Source: Blepharisma japonicum
Taxonomy: Eukaryota > Ciliophora > Heterotrichea > Heterotrichida > Blepharismidae
NCBI GenBank assembly: GCA_949751835.1
Contig: CATKHK010000080.1
Location: 124,001 to 188,000 of the forward strand
Direction: 5' to 3'
DNA length: 64,000 nt
The translations under genes and the position numbers were made by a program. The notes beneath the pieces are model-generated. The model had not been told where the DNA came from and did not search any database. It saw only the letters and a program-made list of their open reading frames with translations. This document shows, one piece after another, positions 32,603 to 44,423 of the stretch (position 1 is its first letter; each line of letters begins with the position of its first letter).

Positions 32603-33439
32603 TTACTCAAATGGCTTGTATTCTCCAGCGACGACTGCATGATCCACTTCATAAGGCTCCAAAGTAAGCATTTCTTTTGGTGCAAATCCCATTTCCTTCA
32701 AAGTCTCAATTTCTCTTTCAAACACCACACTCGGCTCTACAGTCGAGTCAATACAATTTGCCTTAATTGAAATCACAAAGTGTCCTCCGTTTTTCACGAA
32801 ATGTTGAGCATTATGGGCCAAAATTCTTGCTTGGTCTCTTTGTGCGACATCAGCAAAAATCACATCAACCATAGGTACTAGCATTCTATATCTCATTGGG
32901 TGTCTGGCATCATCTACAATAGGGATAACGTTTGTCCTTTTTTTAGCCATATTGACGAGGTCTCTACCTGATCTGTGAGAAAATTCGACAGCGTAGACTG
33001 CTCCTTCAGACCCGACAATGTCTGAAACGTGGCTGACTGTTGTTCCTGATGCAGCTCCAAGATAGAGAACTTTTGCACCTGGCTGAATCCAGATCTGGTC
33101 GATTCCTCCTAAAATTGCTGCAGCAATTTTAGACCTGTAAGGATTCCAAACTCGGTATTCGATTTTGTCTTCCCCAACTTGAACTGGGATTCGCTTTTCT
33201 TGATATACACTTTCTCCGGGGGCGAAACTTTTTGTGACTAAGGAGTCTTCGTTGCCTCTGGCGATGAAGATTCCAGGAAATCTGTGAGGTTCGACTAAGA
33301 CTTTAGAGCCACCTTTCATGCCTCTTGGACCGCCACGGCCACCTCTTGGACCTCCTCTTCCGCCTCTTGGGCCACCTCTTGGTGGTCCACCACGGCCTCT
33401 TGGTGCTCCTCTGCCTCCTCCGAAGTCTCCTCTAACCAT
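32603..33439 (-). CDS. FBL: Fibrillarin, rRNA 2'-O-methyltransferase
   Basis: A 278-residue fibrillarin. Residues 1-45 form the GAR domain (RGG repeats). The methyltransferase domain (about 50-278) has [30 protein letters not shown], the SAM-binding [38 protein letters not shown] and [15 protein letters not shown]. Catalyses box C/D snoRNA-guided ribose methylation in the nucleolus together with NOP56/58 and 15.5K. Length and order match other eukaryotes. Its GAR-coding end is much more GC-rich than surrounding DNA. Confidence 0.97.
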   Translation of the reverse strand: MVRGDFGGGRGAPRGRGGPPRGGPRGGRGGPRGGRGGPRGMKGGSKVLVEPHRFPGIFIARGNEDSLVTKSFAPGESVYQEKRIPVQVGEDKIEYRVWNPYRSKIAAAILGGIDQIWIQPGAKVLYLGAASGTTVSHVSDIVGSEGAVYAVEFSHRSGRDLVNMAKKRTNVIPIVDDARHPMRYRMLVPMVDVIFADVAQRDQARILAHNAQHFVKNGGHFVISIKANCIDSTVEPSVVFEREIETLKEMGFAPKEMLTLEPYEVDHAVVAGEYKPFE

Positions 33440-33763
33440 GATTAATAGGAATTAAGGGATTTCATGAAAAGCTGGCTTAAAATATCAACTCAGTCATGAT
33501 TCGCTAAAATGAATATGCAGATTTAGTAATCGATCATATTAAAGATTTAATATTTGCTTAAATATTCTAAGCTACTTTAGTTAAAAAATCACGAGATAAC
33601 TAAGCAATCATTGTTAGCATATAAAAAGCATTTTACTAGAAGGTATAAATTGATTTTATTTAAACATGTAAATTAATAAGTTGATATATCATTATTGCAG
33701 TTTTTATTTTGGAATAAAGCTTTTATTTAATTAGATATAATAAAATGCTGGACCGTTAACCAG
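33440..33763. other. Intergenic
   Basis: 324 bp of AT-rich DNA upstream of fibrillarin. I see no RNA or protein feature. Confidence 0.5.
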
Positions 33764-34267
33764 CTAGAATTTGAATGGAAATGGCTCAAAATCAATTTCA
33801 CTTTCAGTGCCTGGAGATGCAACAGTATAATAAATATCTCCAGACAAAGCTTCTTCTTCGTTTTGGCACAAAAGCGTTCCTTTGTGCACTTCTTCGCAAT
33901 TTTCTTTTATATTTTCTTCTTGGGGATGTTCCTCATTGATATTTGCATTTTCAATTTTTTCCTCATCCACCTTTGTTGGTAATGGAGAATTATGGCCTTT
34001 TGGGGTTATTTCACTAGGCTCTTGTCCTTGAGTTTCAGGCTGGTGATTTTTACTCCTTAAAATAAATTCCTGAATTAAATCAATTTTTTCTGATGACAGC
34101 TGGGGCTGTGTCAATGTCCTTACTTTATCTTTTCTGAGACCTCTGTTTATCGTTTTTTTAACTGCCCGCTGAATCGGAGATTCGGTTTTAGTTCTTCGAA
34201 CAGAACGTGTAAACTCACTCTTAACTTTATTAAGGATATTTTCGGGCTTTTGAACAATAAGCTTCAT
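33764..34267 (-). CDS. Small disordered protein, unrecognised
   Basis: A 167-residue protein with a basic N-terminal half (SVRRTKTESPIQRAVKKTI) and an acidic C-terminal half rich in Glu and Asn, ending EIDFEPFPFKF. No domain recognised and no membrane span. Charge polarity and low complexity suggest an intrinsically disordered protein or adaptor. Clean ATG and TAG. Function unknown. Confidence 0.65.
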   Translation of the reverse strand: MKLIVQKPENILNKVKSEFTRSVRRTKTESPIQRAVKKTINRGLRKDKVRTLTQPQLSSEKIDLIQEFILRSKNHQPETQGQEPSEITPKGHNSPLPTKVDEEKIENANINEEHPQEENIKENCEEVHKGTLLCQNEEEALSGDIYYTVASPGTESEIDFEPFPFKF

Positions 34268-34774
34268 TATTATTTATTAGCCCTTAATTAATAGAAATTA
34301 AATTTTGAATTTATGTGGTTTTAGCATTTATTATTTTGATAATCTTAAGTTAATGGAGATGATTAGATCGATAATTTGGAAGATCAAGGTAATTATTACA
34401 CTATCGGTAAATGATAATTTAATTATAATTTGAATTTTAATATGCTATTGATAAATTAAAAATTTTTTAGATTTATTAGTGATCTTCAAGTTTGAAATTC
34501 TTAAGAATTGGTTTTAAATTAGCCTTCTTAAGTCATAAGTTATCTTTTTCAAGCACCCTAGGCATATATTTAATTAAATAAAATTCTGATTTTTTTCTTA
34601 GTTTTGTATTTATTATCAGAATATTAACAATTTTGGAATTATCTTTTTTTTATTTTCTATATGTCAAATTTAATTCAGAAATCCATTAAAGTACTAATCA
34701 TTGCCTTAATATCCATGCCAATAAAAAAGGTATTAATTCTAACCTAAATATTTAATAAGAATCATAGAATAGAA
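34268..34774. other. Intergenic
   Basis: Divergent promoter region between the disordered-protein gene and the B-box gene. No nameable motif. Confidence 0.5.
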
Positions 34775-35755
34775 ATGTCCCAAAGAATCTGCTATAAGCC
34801 TGGCTGTGGAGGAAAGGCCAAATTCAAGTGCTTTTGCACCACTCCTGAAACTTATATGTGTGAAAAGCACATAGATGATAGAGACCCTCTCTATAGAAAC
34901 CACGTTGGTCACGAGATGATCACCATTTATAGCAAGCCTGATTATGCTTCAAAAGAAGCTTTTCTTAAGTTTCTCGCTGGAGAAGTCCATAAACTCGATT
35001 CAGTTGAGAAAATTATCGTCGAAAACACTTTGGTTGAAATCAAAGCAATCGAAGAAAGTCTAAAGGAAATTTTGCACAAGATCAATGGCTCCAAAAATAC
35101 TCTAAATCATTTAGTTGAAGAGATCAATTCTCTTAGAGAGATTCCATACAACAGTTCCAAATCTCTTCACAATTGGTTAAGACTTCCTGTACAAGAAGCA
35201 AATGCCTTGATAGAAAACCTTAAGAGGACAAAAGAGCTTCCCTCTTCTGAAGGTTTATACCAAGAAATGGTCCAATTTACCTTGGAATTTGCTTTAAAAC
35301 CAATCGAATCTCCTTTAGAAGTCCTAGAGCTTCTGAACGAAAGTAGTAAAAAAAATCAGATCCAATTCAAGCAGCAAATGAACACAATCCTAAACTTGAA
35401 AAATATAGTGAACCAATACAAAAACAACCTTAAGCAAGACTTAAGCACTCCTATCAACAATGAAAGATCACCAAGTTCTCTCTCTACATACAAGCAAGAC
35501 TTTGAAGCTTTGGCCAAGCAGGACATTACGAACTATGACATTCCCCAAAGAAAAAGAAATAGCCAGCAATATATGAACAATAATTTAGAAGTTTCTGATG
35601 CAGTTCATCATGCAACAGCTGGTGGCGCTGAACCTGACAGCTCTGATTCAGATCATCAAAATACAACTGAAGAGGAGTCTGTCAATACCACACACTCAGC
35701 CTACACTGCAGAGACTATTTCAGATTATTCCCCTCTTAACACCCAATTCAGCTAA
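34775..35755 (+). CDS. B-box-type zinc-finger coiled-coil protein
   Basis: A 326-residue protein. Residues 6-52 are a B-box-like module (CYKPGCGGKAKFKCFC...MCEKHIDDRDPLYRNHVGHEM), close in pattern to those of the kelch gene at 30307 and the short protein at 38441. Residues about 65-225 are predicted helical coiled coil. The C-terminal ~100 residues are Ser/Thr/Asn-rich and acidic (SSDSDHQNTTEEES), probably disordered. No RING and no kelch. Likely a protein-interaction adaptor. Confidence 0.78.
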   Translation: MSQRICYKPGCGGKAKFKCFCTTPETYMCEKHIDDRDPLYRNHVGHEMITIYSKPDYASKEAFLKFLAGEVHKLDSVEKIIVENTLVEIKAIEESLKEILHKINGSKNTLNHLVEEINSLREIPYNSSKSLHNWLRLPVQEANALIENLKRTKELPSSEGLYQEMVQFTLEFALKPIESPLEVLELLNESSKKNQIQFKQQMNTILNLKNIVNQYKNNLKQDLSTPINNERSPSSLSTYKQDFEALAKQDITNYDIPQRKRNSQQYMNNNLEVSDAVHHATAGGAEPDSSDSDHQNTTEEESVNTTHSAYTAETISDYSPLNTQFS

Positions 35756-35881
35756 ATGATTCTGAGATAAAGCAAATATAATATAAATAATCCAATATTC
35801 CCATATTAATTTTTTATGTATCGGTGTAGTTAATTTCTAAATAGCCATATTTAATTAACTTTTGCAAAGCTTTTCATATTT

Positions 35882-36130
35882 ATGCCTTGGTACTCTCGAA
35901 TAGCATATTCAGAACAAAAAGAATGGACTTATAATGATGTAGATGTGCAGCAGGTTGAATGCCAAAAGAGATATGATAATTGGCAGCAGTGTGTAAGGTC
36001 GAAAGGAGCGAGGGACCAGGGATGCAAAAAAGATTGTCTGGAAGATTACTACACTTGTATTGATAAATTGAACGCCATGAGGTCACATTTCGAAGTAAAC
36101 TTGTCAAGAAAACTAAATAGGATTGCCTAA
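35882..36130 (+). CDS. CHCH-type small mitochondrial protein (complex I 15-kDa-like?)
   Basis: An 82-residue protein with Cys27-x9-Cys37 and a second cluster Cys48/Cys52/Cys59. The first pair is a twin-CX9C half; the second is C-x10-C or C-x6-C and so imperfect. The order, aromatic residues and closing DYYTCIDKLNAMR recall NDUFS5 (complex I 15-kDa subunit), a family of similar size without a cleavable presequence. Mia40-dependent import is known for the class. NDUFS5 is a suggestion rather than a firm call. Confidence 0.65.
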   Translation: MPWYSRIAYSEQKEWTYNDVDVQQVECQKRYDNWQQCVRSKGARDQGCKKDCLEDYYTCIDKLNAMRSHFEVNLSRKLNRIA

Positions 36131-36902
36131 TCTAATTTTATATTTTTTAAGCCTAGCTTAAGAGACTGTTGAATATAAAAATTTCAGTTTTAATTGAGAA
36201 GATTGTAACAGCTATTATCTGGAAATATAAAGTTAAGAATGTGATGTAATTAGAATTTTGAGTAGAAATAACTGTGATCCAGTTTCAAAATTTGGTGTTC
36301 TAGAATAGAAGAATTAGAAGCCATTTTAATCGTTGATATTTTCAGGCATGACATCAAATGAGATGTTGAAACTTATTTAGTTAAAATTTAAGGTTTGATA
36401 ATTTAGGCTTTTAAGAAGGCCAAATGATTAGGATATTTTTAATTTTATCAGATGAAATATTTGGGGCTTATTTTTAAATGAATTTCTTTTTTATCAATTT
36501 TTATTATGTAATAGTAGACTGTGGTGAACTATAACAAATAGCAAGAGATGCTTTTTGCAATCTATTTAAAATAAAGAAAAATCCTAAATCATGTTATTAT
36601 ATATGAATTCTTAAATTTTTACATTTTATTTGACATTTTAATATTTCTAATAATTATTACCTTTATTACTAATTATTGTGTTTTCATGCCTACTAATTAT
36701 ATAAAAATTCTTATTTTTTACTTTTAGAATCCCTATATAAAGAGAGAACATGAATAATTAGGACCATAATTATTGCTGATTAATGTCATAATTTTATGAA
36801 GCCATTGAATCTCCTTAATTAAAAATAAGATTATGATTGCTCTTCACCTTAAATTAAATCTTATACACAAAAAAGTCTTATATAGCAATATTTATTCTAA
36901 AT
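36131..36902. other. Intergenic, AT-rich
   Basis: 772 bp of convergent 3' flanks. Nothing recognised, with TGA as Trp or as stop. Confidence 0.55.
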
Positions 36903-38291
36903 TTAAACTGAGCTGCCTGGTTCACTATCGTCATCTCTGATTTCTAATATAGATTTTCTTCTGCATTTCTTTGTAATCTTATAAATTAATAGCCCAATCA
37001 ATCCTAAGCTAATTCCACTTACAACAACAGCGGCAGGAACTATCCATCTATTTCCTTCTTCAACTGCAGTTTTATTGCTTGTTTGGGTTTGATTATAAAA
37101 AGTCCTATTATTATGAGTCTCACTAATATGTAACGGATTACATTCTGAATCAGCAAACCCTATCTTATTAGTAGTCCTATCAAATATTACGTCCATCCCT
37201 CTTGAAAATATTCCTCCTAATACGTTACATCCCTGTCCATCGTTATAAATTCCTAAGCAGTAACTATTAGGATATGCAGGCCAGGCAAATAAATAATTTT
37301 CAGGAAGCCACTGCACCTCAATATTGTCAATTAATAAAGTTAGCACAGGAAAAGTATCATAAAAATCATATATGTCTGGATATTTACCACTATCATAATT
37401 ATAACACATATGGGGCTCGCTCGGAATATAAGCCTTATCACCATCACATTTCCCAGGCTTTGAACAGGCTGACTCAAAATGGCTCCAAAGGGCTTCATAA
37501 AGTGGCTGATGTAAATATACAAAAGTAGTCCCAGAGTCGACTATTGTGCCTGTGCCATATTGTCTTGAAAAATCATTTGCTGATAATTCAATATTATTCC
37601 CGTCTACTTTTAGTCCATGCCAATTAATAGAATAAAAAGTGTCATCATGAAGGTTTGCCCACATCACCTCACTGAGATGCAAGGTCGAGTTATAACCTCC
37701 AATAGTCATATACCCATCATTTTTCCCAAAACATATAGCAAAAATATCAGTAGAAATGTCATGGTCACTAAACAAGGCATCTACAAGTGTCGGCATCCTG
37801 CTTTTTGCAAAGGCCAAGCCCATAATTCCATCAGCTTTTTGAGTTCTGAATAGATTGGTTTCTCTATTATGACACCCAAATACAAATTTGACTCTTTTTG
37901 AATGCTGGAAATCATCTCCGAACATAATAAAATCTTCTACAAGAATCCCTGCAATTGAGCTGCCTTCAGCGTAGCTTTGACTGTATCCACATTGGTCATT
38001 TTTGCATGGAGAACAAGGGATGTTTTGGTTGCAGTTTAAGACACTTGAGGAGCTTGAGTTCCGATAATCGAAATAAGAGTCCATGTGAGTTCCACAATCC
38101 CGGCAGCCTGCGCATGGGAAAGCTGTAATCCTGCTCCCTGTATCAATAATAACAGTCTGCTTCATTGGAGGGGTCCCTACTCATAGATCAACATAAAAGT
38201 ATCCTAAGTCTTCGGTATTGCCGTATATGACAGCGTGCTCGATTTCTTGAGAGTAGGCTGATAAAAACAGGAGAAGAAGGAAGCCTGACAT
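36903..38291 (-). CDS. Membrane-anchored pepsin-type aspartyl protease
   Basis: A 462-residue A1-family protease. The start at 38291 adds a signal peptide (MSGFLLLLFLSAYS) and the conserved VDLWVGTPP, whose Trp is a TGA codon. Both active-site motifs are intact: IIDTGSR and VDSGTTFV. An N-terminal Cys-rich insert (CAGCRDCG, CNQNIPCSPCKNDQCG) precedes SYAEGSSIAG, resembling the plasmepsin V/BACE-like subgroup. A single membrane span near 415-440 (AAVVVSGISLGLIGLLIY) is followed by a short basic tail. Expected in the secretory pathway or on the surface, with the catalytic domain luminal. Confidence 0.92.
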
Positions 38292-38440
38292 TTTAAATCC
38301 TATTATGGAATTGATAGAATTACATAGGAAATTCTCTATTTATAAAAACAGCTCTATAAAGTATGTAGAGAAAAATTTACGCTTATTCGGGCTGTAATAA
38401 GTGTGATAATAATTTATTAAAGCTTTCTAAATATTATAAA

Positions 38441-38788
38441 ATGAGGTGCTGGATGGAAAGTTGTGAAGCAATCCCTAACGTATTTTGTGACTGCACTGAA
38501 GAAGGAGTACTTGTTTGCATAGATCACTTATTAGATCATATGTGTGTGCAAGGAGTGGAGCATAAGTATGAGCCTCTTGATGTGATCCATAACATCAAAG
38601 CAAGAAAGTTAGCCGAAAAGCAGCTTGTAGCAAGAATCGCTGAATTAATCAGGAAAAAGTCAGAGCTAGTTGAAAATGCTTCTAAAGAAATCCAAGAGCA
38701 GGCCTTATCTCTAAACCAGCAAGCAGAAGAAGGTGGAGCTCCAATGGATATTCAACCAGAAAACGCACAAAGCGAATCAAGTGCATAA
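38441..38788 (+). CDS. Small B-box-like zinc-finger protein
   Basis: A 115-residue protein. Residues 3-42 match the local B-box-like pattern (CWMESCEAIPNVFCDC...VCIDHLLDH). The rest is a short coiled coil (KLAEKQLVARIAELIRKKSE) and an acidic Ser/Glu-rich end. It looks like a minimal version of the protein at 34775. Divergent from the aspartyl protease gene, about 150 bp away. Confidence 0.72.
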   Translation: MRCWMESCEAIPNVFCDCTEEGVLVCIDHLLDHMCVQGVEHKYEPLDVIHNIKARKLAEKQLVARIAELIRKKSELVENASKEIQEQALSLNQQAEEGGAPMDIQPENAQSESSA

Positions 38789-38918
38789 AATTAGCAATTA
38801 GTGTCATGGTTTTCTGAATAATCTAGCTATCATAAATTAATTAAAAAATAACTATATCATCCCAGAATCCTTCAGATAATATAAACTATACTTATTTTCT
38901 TTCCACTTTACTATAAAG

Positions 38919-39971
38919 ATGGACTTTTTGAGCATCTTGCGCTCATGCATCACAGGCATGGTTCCAGTCACAGTCATAACTATTTCTGGAGCTTACCTAA
39001 CCCACACCAATATCTTTACCAAAGAATCAAACCGATATCTCTCTGGCAGCTGCACACGGTTCTTTTTTATTATTTTTAACTTTTGGACAGCAATTAAAGT
39101 AGTGGAATTTTCAGCATTTGCCTATCTCTGGCCAGTTTTGGTGGTTCCTCTGATATTGGTAATTCTCTCCTGCTTTTTCTCATATTTGATTATTCCATTC
39201 TTAACCCCCCCAAGCAGCTTCAAGTATTCAGCAATTGCAGCACTTTCCTTTTCCAGCCTTGGAGGAGTCCCATTGCTTATAGTTAAAGGAATATGCTCTT
39301 CATATGGGCCATTAAATGGTGATAAATATTGTGATGATGCTATTGGATATGTATCTCTTTTAATATGTACAACAAATCTGTTCATATGGTCTGTGTCAGG
39401 AATGCTACTAAAATTTGATATAAGAAATAATGGAGATAATAAAGAAGAGATATCAGTGATGAGACTGTTTATTTCTGGAATTTTGTCACCTCTGGCTGTA
39501 TCTTCATGACTAGGTATTGTGTTTGGACTGATTCCTGGAATTAAGTGACTATTTGTATATAAATCTTCTCCGCTGTATGCTATTTATGATACTCTAATGA
39601 GTCTATCTTACCTTGGAATTGTAGTCTCGCAGCTAATGATAGGAAGCAGTTTAATGCTACTAAGAGGCGCCCAGAGCCCTCTCTCTAAACCATATATTTT
39701 GAAATTAATTATCCTCAAAAGCTTTATTTTTCCAGCCCTTTGGCTTCTTGTGATTTTTGGATTTTGGAAAGCTGGCATTTTTGGCGACAATAGAGTTATG
39801 GCTTATACTATTTTTATAGGCCAAAGCAGCCCTATTTCAGTTGTGGTGCTAATGGTTGCCCACTTATTAAATGCTGCAATATCTGAGTGTTCAGTGATGT
39901 TTTTGTGGCAATACTTAGCAGCTCCAGTTTCTTTAACATTGTTTACGTACATTTTCTTTCTTATGACTTAG
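38919..39971 (+). CDS. PIN-like membrane transport carrier, tandem copy 1
   Basis: A 350-residue protein, continuous with TGA-coded Trp at 39507-39509 and 39546-39548. It has about ten hydrophobic helices in two bundles separated by a charged cytosolic loop (residues ~165-190), the layout of the auxin-efflux-carrier/PILS-type membrane transport family (PF03547). The signature areas are SLGGVPLLIVKGICSSYGP and FIGQSSPISVVVL, with the broken-helix Pro typical of each half. Substrate unknown; auxin transport must not be assumed in a ciliate. First of three tandem copies; 29 bp separates it from the next. Confidence 0.82.
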
Positions 39972-40000
39972 ACTAAATCAAGTATACTTAAAGATAAATA

Positions 40001-41083
40001 ATGGACTTTTTATCAATTTTAAGATCATGTGTCACAGGAATGGTCCCAGTTACTTTAGTTACATTTTCAGGTGCTTATCTTGCTAAAAAGAACATTTTCA
40101 ACAAAGAAGCTAATGAACTCATATCAAGAAGCTGCGCAAGGTTCTTTTTTGTAGTTCAAAGCTTTGCAACAATTCCAAAATCCGTGAATCTTTCAAGTTT
40201 AGTAGAATTGTGGCCAATCCCTGTAATTACTTTTCTAATCATCATAATTGGACTGATTTTATCATTTTTGTCCTTATACTTCTTAAAGCCGCCGACTCAT
40301 TTCAAGTTTACCACTTTATCGATACTTGTATTTACGAATGGAGGAAACATCCCTTTTTTAATCATGAAAGGAATTTGTGCTTCTTATGGACCTTTGGCTG
40401 GCGATGATAAATGTGATGAGTATTCTGGGTATATAGCTTTAGTTATTTTTGTATGCAGCATTTTAATATGGTCAATATGTATTGCTTTTATTAAAGCTGA
40501 TGAACAAGAAACTAGAAAATTGGAGGAATTAGCGAGTTTAACTGATAATAAGCATGCGGAAAGCTCGCTTAAAGATCTTATGATCCGAGGCATGTTTTCA
40601 CCAGTCCCGATTTCATGTATTTTAAGCTTAATTCTTGCCCTCATTCCTGGGTTTGATTGATTATTTGTACACAAAACATCGCCACTATACTCAATATTTG
40701 ACTCTCTATTTGTGGTAGCTTATGTGGGTGTTGTGATAAGCCAAATGATTATTGGGAGCAATTTATATATGATGGAAAAGGCTGATTATGGGATTTCGAA
40801 ATTTTATATTATTTCGACGACATTGATGAAGAACGTCATTTATCCTTGTTTTTGGCTATTGCTTACACTTTTGCTATGAAATTTGGGGTGTTATGGAAAT
40901 AATAAAGTGATGGCATATATCATTTACATCGCTCAAGCAACACCGGTAGCGTACACTGTTCTGATTCAATGCCAGCTTGTAAATTCAGGTGTAAAAGATT
41001 GCACTGTGATTTTATTGTGGCAGTACATTACAGCTCCTATTACTTTAACATTGTTCACTTATCTATTCTTTATAATAATTTAA
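40001..41083 (+). CDS. PIN-like membrane transport carrier, tandem copy 2
   Basis: A 360-residue paralogue sharing the N-terminus MDFLSILRSC.TGMVPVT with copy 1. Two TGA codons (40658-40660, 40877-40879) are read as Trp and correspond to Trp in the other copies. Two five-helix bundles flank a loop (about 165-200) that is longer and more charged than in copy 1 (EQETRKLEELASLTDNKHAE). Conserved GNIPFLIMKGICASYGP and AQATPVAYTVLIQ. Divergence among copies is concentrated in the loop, consistent with different regulation. Confidence 0.82.
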
Positions 41084-41376
41084 TTGAGAAATACATATTC
41101 ATTTTTGATAGCTCGTTTTCTTAAAATGCAATTTTTATAATAACAAAAAAAATAATTCTCAATTAATTGAGCCTTGAGCATTATATTACATTTTTTTAAG
41201 ATAACTATATAGCGCTTTTTAAATAAGATGATAAATTCATTTTCTCCAATCCTATTAATTTTTCTTATTTAAAATTATAGGTTAAAATCATAAACTTACA
41301 GCATAAAATGCAATTTGAACTCAATAATAAAATCAGTTTATGAATAAAATTAGAGTGGTTGAGGTTAAAGTAAAAA
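41084..41376. other. Intergenic spacer between carrier copies 2 and 3
   Basis: 293 bp, much longer than the 29 bp between copies 1 and 2, so copy 3 probably has its own promoter. Nothing else seen. Confidence 0.5.
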
Positions 41377-42459
41377 ATGGATCTCTTGCTAGTCTTCCAA
41401 GCTTGCATTTTAGGCATGATTCCTCTAATTTTAATTACTTTATCAGGCACATACCTAGCATATCATAAAATTTTTGATCACGAATCAAATCGACTTATTT
41501 CAAAAAGCTGCACACAATTCTTTTTTGTGGTTTTTGGATTTGTTACAAACTTAAAAGTCGTTGAATTTGATGATTTAGCAGAAATTTGGCCAATTTTTAT
41601 CATTCCCATCTTTTATACTTGCATTTCTATCTCTCTCTCGCTATTCTTTTTGCCTTTATTAAAGCCATCAGCTCATTATAGATACTTGACTATTTGTGTA
41701 TTATCTCTCCCTAATGCAGGAAATGTAAGTATTCTAATTATCAGAGGAATTTGCTCTTCATATGGACCTTTATCTGATGACTCTAATTGCGATAAATCTC
41801 TTGGCTATGTATCTTTATGTCTTACTTTGGGAAATATTTTTACTTTAGCAATGTGTCCTGCGTTTCTCAGTCTTGATGCAAAACATAAAGAAAAATCAGC
41901 AGAAGAACTCACTGATGATCAAGAAATCACTGAAGAAATTTCTGTCAAAAAACTTATTATTAGTGGTTTATTTTCAAGAATCCCTATATCTTACGTCCTT
42001 GGAGTGGTTGCTGCACTAATTCCAGGAATTAAGTGGCTTTTTGTCTATGATGACTCTCCGCTTTTAGCTATCTATGATTCTTTGTTTACTCTAGGATATT
42101 GCGGTGTGATTTTATCGCAATTAGTAGTAGGAAGTAACATTTATTTATTCAAACCGACTGATAAGCATATAAGTATACAGTTTTTAGTAATAAGTTCTAT
42201 TATGAAAAACGTATTTTATACTGCTATTTGGCTGTATTTAACAGTTTTGCTATGAAATTTAGGAGTCTTTGGAGACAATAAAGTCACTGCCTATGTAGTT
42301 TTCATAGCTCAATCTTCTCCTGTAGCGACACTCGTGGTGCTGCTTTGCCAAGTGTTAAAAACTGGTATAAAAGAAATTACTGTTATTTTGATATGGCATT
42401 ATTTATCAGCGCCTTTATTTTTGATGCTGTATTCATATGCGTTCTTTATTTATATCTAA
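41377..42459 (+). CDS. PIN-like membrane transport carrier, tandem copy 3
   Basis: A 360-residue paralogue beginning MDLLLVFQACILGMIPLILIT. A TGA-coded Trp (42253-42255) joins the last two helices, which end at TAA 42457-42459. Same two-bundle topology with a charged loop about 165-195 (KHKEKSAEELTDDQEITEE). Conserved AGNVSILIIRGICSSYGP and AQSSPVATLVVL. Family known for carrier-type transport of small organic anions in plants and fungi; substrate here unknown. Confidence 0.82.
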
Positions 42460-42522
42460 TAAATACACAAATGCTAAATTTTGTTTATCTTCAATAAGTT
42501 CTCTTTTCTAAGTTTATTTAAA

Positions 42523-44391
42523 ATGGCAAGAAGGGCATTTATATCAAGACATATTGTTTTATCTGAAGAAAACAAACCTGTTTTTGGGGCAATTTTAATT
42601 GAGGGAGAAATAATTAGTGAAGTGAGAAAATTTGATAAATTGAAGAAAATTGAAAACGCCTTGCTAGAACTTCAAGACTGGGATCCAAAAGTCTATGAAG
42701 ATGCATATATTTTCCCAGGGATTGTAGATTGTAATGCAAAAACTAATGGGGATTGAGAAGGAAGGTCATTTTTAACGCAGGCAGCTGTCTCTGGTGGAGT
42801 AACCACTGTAGTCATTGAACCAAGTCTATGGCAGCAACCTGAGCCTCAAACGGAAATTTACTGTGATTATGGAGAGATAGGACTGATAAATGGAGACTCA
42901 GTTTCAATTGAAGGAGTTTTAGCTATAAAAGGATACCTTTATAAGCCAACTCGCTATGTAGAAGAAATTCAGAACCTTGAAGGCTTGCTTTCAGAAGCTG
43001 CTAAATCAGATATTCCGGTCATTGTTGATCCATCTCTTCCAAACCCTAGGATGCTATTCATGGCATCTCCATGTAGAACTTTGTCTCTTCAAAGGAGAAG
43101 TGAAGTCGAAGATCTTTCTGATATGCAACACTTTGCAGGAGCTTTTCCAGAAAATGTAGTTGAGTCAGGAGAAAATTCTCCTGTAGAGGCTGAGGAACAA
43201 AATGACTCAGGCCTGGAGAAACGGCTTTCTCTGAGAGATATAAAAAAGTCTGAGATAGTGAGAACTACTAATCACAGAATTAGCTTGATAACTGATGCAA
43301 ATATTGTTGAGCATAATGATGGTGAAAATAAACTAGCAAGTATTCGCAAAAAGTACCATAGGAAAAAGGTATCTGATATTTATCAAGACTTAGACAAAAG
43401 AATCAAAGAGTCGCAGGACAACATAGAGCATTTAAGTCGAGCTGAAATTTCATTATACTCAGAAGCAGGGACCACATCTGGAGACAGCTTAAATTCTCCA
43501 CAACTTCAGGCGCATTTCCCAGCAGTCCACTCATATCCAGACATGTCAGCAATGAAGCCATCTCCCCTTTCTCTCCAAGAGCGAAGAAAAATGCGTCCCG
43601 CAACTCTTAACGTATCAAAGCAAAAACCAAAAGAAGAGTCTCTATATGTACGATATCTCGCAAACTGCCCTGATTGCTGAGAAACAGCAGGCGTTGAAAG
43701 AATCTTAAGAGCCATGGAAGGTATCAAGCACAGAGTTCACATTTCTAATTTATCATCTGCAAGAAGTGTTAACTTAGTCCGACAATTTAAAGAGACCTCA
43801 AAATGCATTACCTGTAATACGACATCTTATTTTTTATATTTCACAGACGTGGACATACAGAATGGGGATACAAGATTTAAAGCTCACCCTCCTATTCGAA
43901 GCAATCTAAATTGTAATTTATTATGGGATTTGCTCAAAATGAAAGCAATCGATATGGTTTCTTCAGCTCATAACCCAATTCTTCCAATGTATAAATTTCT
44001 GAACTCTGGAGATTTTCGAAGGGCTTTGAGTGGTATCAATTCTATGGGATTTGCGCTACAAGTATTATGGACAAAACTAAGGCAGCCCGTCTTGTCAGCA
44101 GCTAGTCTGGAGCATTACATTGTGAGACTTTCTAAATGGCTTTCGTTACACCCTGCCAAGTTTTTCAAAATTGACAGTTTTAAAGGCTCAATTTCGCCTG
44201 GAAAACATGCAGATCTCGTTATATGGAAACCGCATGAAATTGTGATTGCTAAAAGCTACAGTAAGTTTCCAGAAATGTGTGTATTCAGAGGAAAAGAACT
44301 CTATGGAAAAATTGAAGAAGTTTATGTAAGGGGTCAGCTGGCATTCCAAGGAAACAATTTTTATCCTGTCGGGAGAAAGATTGTCAGGTAA
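42523..44391 (+). CDS. Allantoinase/dihydropyrimidinase-family protein without metal ligands, with a large insertion
   Basis: A 622-residue protein with TGA-coded Trp at codons 78 and 386. The amidohydrolase frame is clear: IFPGIVDC near 64-71, VSGGVTTVVIEPS, VHISNLSSARS near 405, HPPIRSNLN, IDMVSSAHNP near 477, and LSLHPAKFFKI...KGSISPGKHADLVIW. However, the DxHxH metal motif reads D-C-N-A-K, the later His ligand is Asn (HISN) and the catalytic Asp of DHAP is Ala (SAHNP). About 200 residues of Ser/Glu/Lys-rich, probably disordered sequence (~175-375) replace the region that normally brings another ligand. I expect a non-catalytic scaffold, as with CRMP-type relatives (inference). Confidence 0.85.
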
Positions 44392-44423
44392 TTATTTAAT
44401 TAACTAAGGTGATTAAAAGATAA

